Shown here in pieces: positions 11,175 to 23,100 of a DNA stretch of 64,000 bases. Where the stretch lies: contig CM028908.1 of assembly GCA_016801845.1 (NCBI GenBank), positions 17,766,047-17,830,046 on the forward strand. The letters are read 5' to 3'. How positions within the stretch are numbered: the first letter of the stretch is position 1; each line of letters opens with the position of its first letter. Origin of the DNA: Polydactylus sextarius. Taxonomy: Eukaryota > Chordata > Actinopteri > Polynemidae. The notes under the pieces were generated by a model that saw nothing but the letters and a program-made list of their open reading frames with translations, was not told the origin of the DNA and made no database searches. The position numbers and the translations under genes were made by a program.

Positions 11175-14100
11175 AACCCTTCACTGTAATAGCAGTGAAG
11201 GGTGGTATTCAGTAAACAGGCGACAGGTCAGTGCTTGATTATTCCGTGGTGATAGGGGGCAGCCAGTGATCTTCCTGGGAAGTTGAAAAAAAAAAAAAAT
11301 TCTGCAGCTACAGACATCATTATATGATAACTACCTGAAGAGCGTAGGGAGTGGCACAGCGTTTCAGAAGGCATGGGAGTAAAGCTTCTGTGGTGAAGAG
11401 AGGAGAGGAGAGTAAAAGTGGCAACGCAGGGTGGAAACTTTACTCATTTATTTTAGATCAGTGCTCTCTGCTCCTGATCCCTCATGGCGTATGCAGCTTA
11501 CTGGATGAGTCTTGTGAGTACATATACTTTTCATTACCTCCGCCCTCTTTGACCCTCAAGCGTTATACTAAATAATAAGTTTAAAGTCAACCTTGGCACC
11601 TTTAAAGAGACTTGGCATGTTTCTGTTTACGACAGAAACCAGTACAGCTTGTCTTGAAAGTGTCAGAGCTGTGCTGAACACTCTTTTAACTTGTCATAGG
11701 CTGCAGAAACATCTGAATAGAAGTATATGAATGTGAGGGCTTTGCCCATTTTCTGTCACTCATGTTTTTTATAAGGGTGTGTGACTGTTTAAAATGTGAT
11801 AAGCTTAAACACAAACTCAGCTTTGAAGTAGTTACACTTACTCCTTAATGACTGGCTCAGTTGTAGGCACTGTAGCATCACATTAACATAACTGAAGTCA
11901 TTTCAAACTCATTTGGTGAAAGCTATAGAGTTTATAGCTAAGAGATTTTATTTTATTAAAACATGTTAATTAAGTGACTTCTAGTTATTATCCCAACATA
12001 TATTTGACCAGATCGTTTTATTTTATTCATTTTTTTAAAATCATAGACTTAAATAAAAATGTCGAAGAGAAAAAATAACACAAGATGTTACGATTTGTAC
12101 TCAAACCATTTTTCTCGTCAGACGTTAAGTTAGTAGCTCACCAACACAATAGGTTGAAATTGCTGCATCCTGTAGAGTCACTCCATTGTATTTAAAGCCA
12201 AAAACGTCTGCAGCTTTCAAAGCCTCTGCGCCTGCAATAACAAACTGCCGTCTGTGTGTGTATTTGTGTTTGTGCATGTAGCAAAATGGAGCAGCCTTCT
12301 CCCCATCCGATGTCCATCGTAGTAGCAAATCCCCAGCCTGCTACCCCACTGTAGGGTACTACCATAGCCAGGTACACCTCCTCATTTCCTCCATCTTTCA
12401 CATAAACACACCTTGAAATGTCAGAGAAAAAAAAGGAAAGTTTTACACTGAAAGTGTACACTGACACTGAAACTGAAAGTGTAAAACTAGCACGTTGATA
12501 TTATGTAATAACATGAAATGCTTAAGTTTCTCAACCTTGAAATCACAAGATAAAGCAGACAGGGTGGTGATAAATCTGTCAAAGACTAACTTGTTTGTTT
12601 TCCGTAGTTTTCATCAGGGGTGATCAGTGATAGCTCTAACTCATTGTTAAGTGTTGTATAATTTAGGGGCCACAGGTCATGATTATGTAACATGTTTGTA
12701 TTAATGTTGATAAGTGGAAACAATATGTCTGTACTAGATGTGGGGTATAGACAGGAAATGAAATTTAAACTTTGTATTTGTCTCCCCCTGCTGAGTCTGA
12801 GCTGATTCTCCTCAGGTAAAAGCTGTTAGTCTGTAAACTTGGAGCCTGAGAAAGTTGTTTGTGCTCGCTATGTTTTATGAGGTCAGACCCACATTAAGTC
12901 GAGTGACTGACCGGCTATAAAACGTCAAACGCCTGTGAACTTGTGCAAACTACTGGTGAACTTGTGTAATCTCATCTGGTAAATCTTTACATTTCTTCAC
13001 TCTGACTAAAATTATCTCTTAACTTCATTTTTAATGTTAACTTTTACTAGGAATTCAAGGAATTTGTTTCTAGAAAAGAAATGTCTAAATTTTTTCATCA
13101 ATACCAATTCTTGCCTTATCTGTATTCTGTTCATTTCCTGGTATCTTGTTTTTAAAAGTGATATAAATCTTAACAGTTATGTATCTGCAAACTGCTTCAT
13201 AGCTGTTCATAATTTACACTTTACATTTTCTGACCAGCTACTGAAGAAGTCCTTCTGTTGAGTGTAGGTGAAGCAGTGTGAGAGACAGAGTGATGGGGCA
13301 GAGTTTGTGGATGTCTGAGCCCTCATGGTGGATTTAGGGGTGACTGTAGTGTGACATGTGTCTAAATATAAAGATGAGCACCAGTTTAGCAGAGGAGTCC
13401 AATTACATCATGTTCAAACACTGTTGCACAAATACGCTGATGACAACATATACTATTTCCTCATTCACTTTCAACACTTAAAACATTTTCATACATTGAG
13501 CTCATCACCATCAGTTGTTCCAGTCACTGGGATGAGTCTCTTTGTGTAAATGTCAAGTTACAAGTGAAAGAAGTGATACATGTGTGTCATTCAGAGGTAG
13601 TTGCACAAGACATCACTTGTTTCCCATGGTTCACCAGCTAGTTTTACTGGCTGGATCAGCTGGCATTTATCATTGCCAAAGGTGTGTCCATCTGTCAAGG
13701 AATGTGCCATGTTGTGGGTCATGTGGACAAGCCTGTGTGTACATTTATGTGTTTGTGAGTACCTGTGTACATATGTGCAAGCATGACCACTTGCATGTTT
13801 ACATGTGCAGTGCAATATGTAAAACTTGTACATATGGTAGAACCATATGCTCTTTACATGCTTTCTTTTGTGTTCTTCAGACAGATGGAGAAGATGCAGA
13901 TAAAAATGTAAACTTGTGTAACTTCATTCCATCACTGCGTGAATGCAGCAGCTGATCAGATGGACCAACAATGGTTTTCATGGTCCTACCCTGCGAGTGT
14001 CTCCTCTCAAACCAGATGGAAACAACTATGGACCTCATACCCCAATGCCTTAATTCAAAATTGCATTAGCCTGTTGCCTGTATGTACAGAATTACAACAC

Positions 14101-17100
14101 AGTGCACATATCTATAAATGTAGAAGTAAAGCAGAACCACTCAGATGGGACATTCTCAGCCTTAGTTTTGTAAATGGTTATACATAAAATATTTCTTTCA
14201 ATATTTGATTTTTTCCCCCAATATTTACATGATTCCAGCTCATCTGATTGATATGATATTCTTTGTCTTAATTTTATTTGGGAGTAACCCTGCTCTAAGT
14301 TTTGGTACTACAATTCCCAGAATTGCAAACAGGAAATGTAATTTTGCCACAACATCATTGAGTGACCTGTGGGCTGCAACTTCAGCCCATATTTGTAATT
14401 TTTTAGGAATTTTGTTTTCATTGGATAGTTCAGTGGAGAGTGACAGAAAAGACAGGAAAGGGGAGCGACATGTTGCGTATGGAAACCCGTCTGGGATTCA
14501 GACCAGAGATCAGCCCCTTGGGGCCTTTGTGGTATGCAGCCTAACCACTCAGCCATTGGGACACCACCATATTTGTAGATATTGACAGACTGAGTTATAG
14601 GGTTATTAGGTGTGTTATCTTTTTCTGGGGCCTTTCTGTGTAAAGTTACTGTGTTCTCCAAGTGTGCATACATTTACTCCAAGTACTCTGGTTTCCTCCT
14701 GCAGTCCAAAGACTAAAGGAATAATCAGTGACTGTAAATTGCTTGTAGGTGTGAATGTGAGTGTGGATGTTTATCTATATATGTTGGCTCCCTGAAAGAC
14801 TGGTGACCTCTATACTATGGCCTTGCACACAGTCACTTGTGTAATCTGTTTAATCTTTTTCAAACAGGAGAATGTTTCTACATTTTAATTTGAGAGTGCA
14901 CAAAGACATTACACTTTGTTCATTAGATAAATGTTGGAAGAATGAGATTGCTGTAAACCGTCATGTAAATGTCCACTTCCTCGGAAAGAGTACGTCAGAC
15001 TGAATATGTATACTGAACACTGAATGTCTGTGAGTTGTTTCTGTGAGTTCAGATGTGTGTGATGGAGTTATGACTCAGAGAGGGGTTATTAGCTCTTTAC
15101 GTAAACTGCGGCAAATGGTTTCTAATGGTTTTTAAAGTCAGGGTTAATCACCTCCATAAGGTGTCACAACCACTCCTACTGACGCTTTATATAATTAAGC
15201 CAAAACTACTAAACTTTCTCTTTTTCGAGCAGGGTGCACGTTTTCTTTTTCACTTCAGGAGGCATCCTTGTCCCATATCTCCCCCTTCCCGCTCGATCAA
15301 CAATCTTCTCCCTTGTCTCACACTTTGAAATGCAGTAGACATTAATGGTGTAAGTGCTGTTTCACAATGAAACATTTATAGAATAACGGCACAATCAGCA
15401 TTTATATATTGCTTCCTCATCAGCATCACTTTCACTCAGCAATTGTATTATTTTAGCTGTAGCAGCACACAGGAAGTGCGTCTGCCATTGTGCAGCTAAA
15501 ACAGGAAAAAGATAATGTTGCTACAGAGCTCGTCATAGGGTCAGCTAAGAAAAGAAAAAGCAAGAGCCATGTGTGCACTGTTTAAAAACCGTGCTCAAAC
15601 CCATGCCTACAGAAACGATGCACACTTTTTTCAAAAAACAGTGATAAGCATAATCAATACTAACTGCGTGATGCAGTGTAAAAAACACTATAACTTTAAA
15701 TCTAGCCTTAAATTTTTGACTTGTCATTCTGAATTGAAATGAATTGAATGGCATTATTTGATAAGTGTGTGCACAGATTTACCCATGGCTCTTTGTTTTT
15801 ACGCTTTTGTTCCCAGGCAGCTATCAGTAGCTCCCCCCACGTAGCAGAAAAGGTGGACGATGGAGCAAGTGGAGAAACAGTGGAAACTCTATCAGGCAAA
15901 AGAAAAAGAGCTTCATTGTCAGAGGAGGCAAAGAAGGCGAAGATGGAGAGAGATAGAAAGACTGAACCTCAAACAGACGTTCAGGGGATGGAGACAGCTC
16001 CGGGACTTGAGGGGGCGCAAGACCAATATTCAGTTGACTTTATTTCCACTAGATCAGTAAGTAACAAAATCAATTTAATTAACCCAACGGGTGTTTTACT
16101 GTAACAGTAACGATGGAAAATAATACGATCTTTGCGAAAGCTGCGCTAACAGTACTACTGCTTGGAAACACCAGGGGGCGAAAAGTTTATGTTTTTAAAC
16201 TAATTGTTCTCTATTACATTTATGTTCCTCAGTAGTTCCAGGGTCATGTGCACCTTCTGTTGTGTTACAGGTCGTCGTACAAGTGAATCATACACCTAGA
16301 CGTATAACCCTGTAGCTTTAGTGACCATTCAACTCAAATGGGAGTTTCATGTCCCGTTGGTTTAAACATTATTTTCATGTTTTGCTGAGGTGTGCTATTT
16401 GAGCCCTTGTAAGTAAAAGGCTTGGCTGTCAGGCTGATTCCAGCACAGTGACTCACTCAAAGGCAGTATTGTCTGCTGACTCCACCCAACAGCCACCCAA
16501 AGGGTCGTGCAATACACCCATGTCATAGGTGAAGTAAAGCCTCCGTGATATGGCTGGAATTGCGCTTTGCACTTTCCCTTTAATGAGTTGAGAACAATTA
16601 GAGCTGTAAACACTGGCTTCAGTTGTCTCTGATACTTTCACTCTGCAAGCGTATACCTTTTCATATCAGACCATGTTATGGAATCTATTGCAATATTTCC
16701 ACTTTAAAAACTTCCTGAAATTTTAAGATAAAACATCTGTCTTAATTAAAAAAGATAGTTTGGGTGAGGATTCAAGAAGACAACACCCATGCCTTCAGCT
16801 TTAGTGACTGTCTGTCATGTATCTGTGCAGAAAACACACCCTACATTCCTGTTTCTGTCTGTTGACGTTCACAAAATCATGATGAAATTCCCTTCATTTG
16901 TCATAATTTATCCTGGGCTCAGTTAATGGCAGTTGATTGAGAGTAAACATTTCGAGCGGGTGAGGAGATGGTGAAATATCCAGGGTCTAATCAATATCAC
17001 TTCCCTACTATTATATTACTCAGCTTAATCTCTCTTGTTAGATAGTTGTTGCAGATGTAATTCAAAACTAAAGTCTGGCCACACCCTTTGTTCTCACGGG

Positions 17101-20100
17101 CAATCAGGCAGCTAGGATAGTTGCACAAGCACTGCTTTATGACTGTGCACATAAGGAGTGTGTACATAACTATGTGAATGTCTCTGTGCCTGTGTGTGCT
17201 CAAGGCTTGTGTATCCACACAATTTTGGGTGTGTGCTCGCTGATAAGGAGATCGGATTGAGTCTCTGATAAAACAGAGGGTGTCTTAGGAACACCGTAAA
17301 AGCCTGTATTAAACATACTGTGTGGCCTTGTGTGCATGTTTTTTAGAGCCTGTGTGTGTGTGTGTGTGTGTGACAGAGAGAGAGAGAGATGAAGTGTGTG
17401 TGTGTTTTAAAGCAGTATCTGTTTCCCTGAGAAGCAGCTCACATGTGGCCCTTCATCAGGTGGGTGTCAGTCCTCAGTCAGGTCACTTCCCTTTATAGCC
17501 CAGTGAGTTACAGCCCGGCCTCTCCTGACTCTTATCCTTCCCCCTGCCCCCTCTGCTCCCTGACCACACCCCCATCCTCGGTCCCTCAGCCCTCCCTCTC
17601 TCCGTCTCTCTCTCTCCCGTTCCCCTCCCTGCCTGTTGGAAACATGCTGCAAGCCGACAGACAAGGCAGAGGCTGACAGACACAGGCACACACACACACA
17701 CACTCTGAGGTACTGTCAGCCAACATGGGCCAGATACTGACCTGGATCCGAGGCCCACGGGACACCGCGGCCCTGCAGGATGTGGCTGTGGAGGAGCAGG
17801 TGTGTACAAATGTGTGTATGTTCATGTGTGTGTGTGAGGGCTTATGTCACGGTATGTGCTGAGTAACTAATCCAAAAGGATCCACATGTGTTTTGTTGTG
17901 TTAATGGAGGTCAGCCTGCAAATATAAAAGGACTTGCAGTTGTTGTTTGCTGTCAGTCTGGTTTGTACTGTATGTCTAACAGAGGACTTACACATGAGGA
18001 GGACTGTCTTGGCTCTTGTCCAAGTCAGACCTCTCTCACCCTCTCTACTGGAATGTGAGCACTTCTCGATCAGCCTGTGTGAGCACACTGTTTTGTGGTA
18101 GTCAGATATTAAACCAAGGCTGCCTGCTTAGTACTGCTTGGTAGAAGTTGCAACAAGCAGCAAACCACAAAGGGAAAACTTGACAGATCTGTTTGAGTGA
18201 AGTTGTTTTGAAGGTGAGGCAGTTCGTGCTGAAAGTATAATGATTGAATTGTCATTAGAAAAGAACGTCTGGTTTTGTTTTGTGTCCCTCGGTGGAAAGG
18301 AGTTTTGATTTTTCTGTCTCGCCCAAATAGCATTCTCCTGTGATAATCTGCAGCAGCAGATGGAGCAACCTTAAAGGGTGTGTAGCTGAAATAAGCTTAA
18401 CTATTCTACTTTTTTCCCTTTGCATAGCTTCAGATTGCGCGTACGATAGGTCATATCCTGTTGTCTGAATGCCATTAACTTGTTACGTTTTCACATGTCT
18501 GGCACAGAAAGACATTTATTCTTCTACTTCGGCTATCTCCTGATGTCATAATGTTGTTATCAGGACTGTGTTTGTTTGCTCTTACTCATTTTATGTGTGA
18601 AAGGTTGAATAGAAAATATGTCCAGGAAGGAGTACAGTACACAGATAAATCTTCAAATGCGTGTGTGTCGTCGTATTCTGTGTCCTTATTTGCCATGGTC
18701 TGCTGCCCCCACAACACAGTCATCTCTCTCCACAATAAGAAAGACAGGAAGTGGTCAACGGGAAAACATGTCTTTACTGGACATGCTTATCAATCAGAGC
18801 AAGGTAAAATAATGACATTTAGACAATTGTTGAGCACTTCTACACATGTCCAATATATTCACTCACTCTCAATCACACACACCTATTATGACCTATGTGC
18901 ATGTCAGTTGTATACATCAGGTCTTATCACCAGACACTTTTTATGTTTTCATGCCGTAACAAAGAGACAGACAACAATTACAGAACTGCAGTGATTTCCT
19001 GTTTACATCATTTTAATCCACAGTCTTACTTGTTAGTTTTTTACTCAAATAAAAGTAAGAATAATAGTGTAAAATGATTATTTTCAGCTCATTTCAGCAA
19101 GGAAGCCTTAAAATTTCACCAAACACGATTTGCTCAACACCAAACAGCAGACACAGTTAACAACTAGCTGGTGGAGACTGTGGAGCTTTTTTAGCAGCTA
19201 GTGAGTCAAATAATTCCCTCAACTTACCGACACAGACACGTCATCATGACCCTTTACCTCTCACTGTTTGTCTTTTTTAGCCACTCAGCAGCAAAGTTTG
19301 TCAAACTGAAAAAAAGAAATCAGTTGTATTGATGATACGCGTCATTACGTGTTACACAGGAATAAACCTTCAGGTTGTGTGTGTTTTTGACAGAGACAGA
19401 GAGAAAGGTAATAGCAACTTGTTTACACATGACCATAAATAGAAAAAGTTCATTTTTGTTGACACATATCCTGCACAACTAAATATGATTCTCCCATTTC
19501 CTGATAAATGTTTTTCTAACGTTGCTGTTTATCCTGTCGGCAGGTTGTGTGTTATTTCCCAGCTCCTAATGTGGTCCAGTGCTGTTAGATTTCTCATTTC
19601 ACTGTCAAGTTTGCTTCGTTGCTTTGGGGCTTGTGTCGTTTCAGTTATATAAAAGCAAGTGTGGGAAAGGTTCCATGCCTCTGGGCTCACCTGAGAATGT
19701 GCTTCACTGAGGGAAGCTTTGTTGTTCGGCACCAAACAAAATTCTTTCAGTCTGTTTATATCTGCCACGCATGAGGAAAAGCTGATGCTCGTTGCCACTT
19801 GGTGTTTTTTCTCAACAAGAAAGGAAAGGAACCTAATGGAGCTCCAGCCTCCTGACTCTTACTGGGAATTGTAATTTGATATTATTATTGAGATTCTTTG
19901 GTATCACATCACATAAAAACATTAGATTAAAGAGGTGCACAACATAAAATATTAATCAAAGATGTAGTGAAGCAAACAGAGTTGCAGAGTTTTTTGTGTG
20001 TTTTTCTATAGTGGAAACAAGTGTAGGTCAACAAACCAGAGAGATAGCGCTGCTAAATTTAGACAAGGTGCGTGGACGTGTAGCAGAGCAAAGAACATCT

Positions 20101-23100
20101 ATAATTTACTTCAAGGATGCCCCTGACAGCACCAGAAAAGAAAACTCTCACTTTTTGTATTTGCTCCTAAAGACCAAGATTAAATTATCAGAATTTTTTG
20201 TTTTCCCATCATTGTCTCTCTGAAATCATTGCTTTACATTCATGTGTTATAATTAATTAAAAGTAAGACAACATCATAGGTAAAAAAGTGATTTTTTTTA
20301 ATGAATTGTGGTTGAGATTTACCTTATCCTTGTTGTCATGGCTGTGTATGTTCTGTGTGTATGATTTTGATTCGAGGTTGTAAATGCAGACACTGCTGTT
20401 CACCAGCCAGATCTTGTATCTCAGATTTCCACACAGCTCATCAGCACCTCAACATGCCGTAAGTCAGCAGACGTCATGTGAGCCTGGATCTTAGAGAACA
20501 TTACTACTGAAGTAACGTGGTCATTTAAATTCACTGTCACTGTCTAACTCAATGGACAACGGGAGAAATGACAACAATAAAATCACTGTTTGCTTTAAAA
20601 ATGTTGGGCTGGAGGAACGAGAGAATGAAATAAATAGTTGGTCTTTCTGAAGAAAAAAATGGGGAAAAAACCCTGTCCTCTATGAATTAGTTTTCAGATA
20701 ATGGAAAAAAGTAAGTTTGTGACAAAGTGTTATATTTTCCTTGTTGCAGAAAGAAACTGCAGTTGCAGGTGAAGACAGTGCTTTGTCTCCCAGCAAACAC
20801 AAGGAAAAAAAAAGATTAAAACATTTTTTTTTATATATTTCAGGGAAAAGACAGTAAAAAACTTCATATTTGAATTTATGTGAAACTGTGTTAACCTGAA
20901 GGCACAGGCCACGGCCTAAATAAAACAGAGTCTGTTAAAGTTCATCCAGCAATTTTGTTTGTTGTAATGATAAAGACTACTTAATATATAAAACATGGCT
21001 TTGACCCATTTACAGAAAAAGACTTGTTATTTGCTTCTAGTTACCATTAACAGAGACTCTACTAAGCATGGTATAATAAGTCCTTTTGGCTTTTGTTTGT
21101 TGAAAGTTGCTAATTGTAATTGTTTTTGCCTCATGACCTACTTCCAACCTGAATCCATGTTACTGTGTTTCTTAGCGGAGTTATTAGTCTGGTTTGTCAA
21201 GTTGTGCTGGTTGTTCTTCTTTACATTATTTCTTGTTGTTTCTGCTCAGTCAGCATACAAATTGATTGTCAGATTCCCTCCGGCGACTACTGTTCACTCT
21301 CACACACCAGCTGATTTACACACTTTCATCTTTATCCCGTTGTTTCTCACTTCCACCAGTATGTACATGCTCTTCAGTCTCTCTGACTCTGATCACTTGC
21401 CAGAAAAAGTATAAAACATCAGTCCTGTACTTTTCCTGTGGTTTAGTTTAAGAAACATGATGCGATAAAACCTCCCACTTAAGATTTAGCCTGTGACCTT
21501 CTAGAAACCCACATGGATATTTCAGACTAGAAACAACACTCCTTGTTTACAGCTTCAGAGTTCGGATTGGTTGATCCCTCCGGATGGGAGGCTCTGCTTC
21601 AGCTCATTAATTGTCAGCAAAGATAAGTGTTACCAGGGGTTACCAAGTAAGGTATTTGGATCCAGTGTAAGCATGCATGTGTTCATACTGACACATGGTA
21701 GCGCTCTCTCTCTCTCTCTGTCTCACACACACAAACAAAACACTCTCGTGATCATAAACGCAATATTGAAGGGAAGGTCTGTTGTGTTTTCAGGGTCAGT
21801 TATTGGTGGAAGAATTAGATAAGTAGTTTATAAAATCCCTACCCTGGCAAAAAAAAAAGAAATTCTGTGTCCTGTTTCAGGAGCTTTTAAAATAAATCTT
21901 CTGTAACACTTTTATTGTTGTGTTTCAGATACATGACAGACATGGCCTCTGAAGAAAAAATAGAATAGAATAGAATAGAAAAGAATACATAAGCCTTTAT
22001 TGTCATTATACTGTGGAGGTGCAATGAAATTGAGGGTGCTCCCACAGAGTCACCATTACTCTACTAAACTAAATGCCAACATTTAAGCAGGTCTCTTCAT
22101 GTTCTTGAAAGAAATGCCCTCAAAAGGAAAAAAGAGCATAATCATCACACAGCCCTGAAAAGGTTTCAAGCCTGTTTAGGGGCTCCTTGATCCAGTGATT
22201 TATTCTCCAGCTATGACCATGGTGGACACAACAATCCCAACAAGGCAAACACTTTATGTAAACTTACAATAAATCTTAAATGCAAAACTTGTGCAAAGAG
22301 CAAATAAGGCAAAAACAACACTGTTCTTCTTGTTGTTTCATCATTTGTAATCTAGAAATTAATTGTATTTTTGATTAATCATGGTTAAAATCAGTGGGTC
22401 CTTTGGTTGTGGCTGTTATAATGCAAACAAACAAATGTGGTACATGCACATATACAGTATAATTATGTCTTGTATTTCAAAACAACACAGAGACACATGA
22501 ACTAACAGTCACAGTGAGACCACACAGCAGCAGCTCTAGAGGACATGCTTCACAATCCTCCATTCATTTGTAGTTTTAGGCACAAGAGGGTGCTGTTTTC
22601 CAAAACCCTCCTCTGTCGACCATAGACTTTATACTGTTGACATGTGATGTCCTTTGTGTGACTTGGTCGATGGATTAACTTTAGTGGGCTCTAAATGATC
22701 CATAAATCAATGCTGTGAATGGTGGGTGTGTGCAGACGCGGAGAAAAGTGACACTGGAGTGTTTTGCTCTTACATAACCTTTGGCAGCTGTCCAGATGTT
22801 GTGTTTCCTGTCTGTTGCTATGTCCAGAGGCTACTCTGTAGACCCACAAAGATCATAAAATACATGTCTCAACTTGTAGTGATGACCAAACTGTTTTATT
22901 GACTCTTCTCCTCCGTTTTTGTTTTTCTTTTTTTAACATGTACAGTTTTCCCGTCTATCTGCTCGGCTTGTCTTTGGGTGTGGTTTGGACTACGTGTGAT
23001 GCGATGCCCCTCCCTCTCTTCTTTTCTTTCCAACCACACACACACCAAGTAGCTCCGCAGTCCAGATTCCTAAGCAATGAGTGTGTCAGACACACCCGGG

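Larger units (their letters stand above)
10716..15816 (+). other. cast: cast 5' intron (10715 to 15817)
   Basis: No exon is recognised. It contains a (GT)n run at 11143-11173, an ISRE-like site at 12469, a tRNA-derived SINE at 14400-14569 (minus) and a diverged V-SINE piece at 14630-14825. Minus-strand open frames at 12125-12467 are AT-rich unique or old repeat sequence without recognisable similarity. Confidence 0.55.
16057..17724 (+). other. cast: cast intron and promoter region upstream of the 17725 first exon
   Basis: It contains a forward CTCF-like motif at 16168 and a (TG)n/(GA)n run at 17351-17388. A C/T-rich stretch at 17520-17640 just upstream of the ATG at 17725 may be an alternative promoter/5' UTR. 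No other exon was seen. Confidence 0.5.

Noticed and set aside
12125..12467. Pair of overlapping minus-strand frames in the first cast intron
   Set aside because: No recognisable domain, no splice signals that link them; probably old repeat or chance.
14485..14569. tRNA gene on the minus strand
   Set aside because: A and B boxes are present but the arms do not pair and a SINE body follows, so it is a retroposon.
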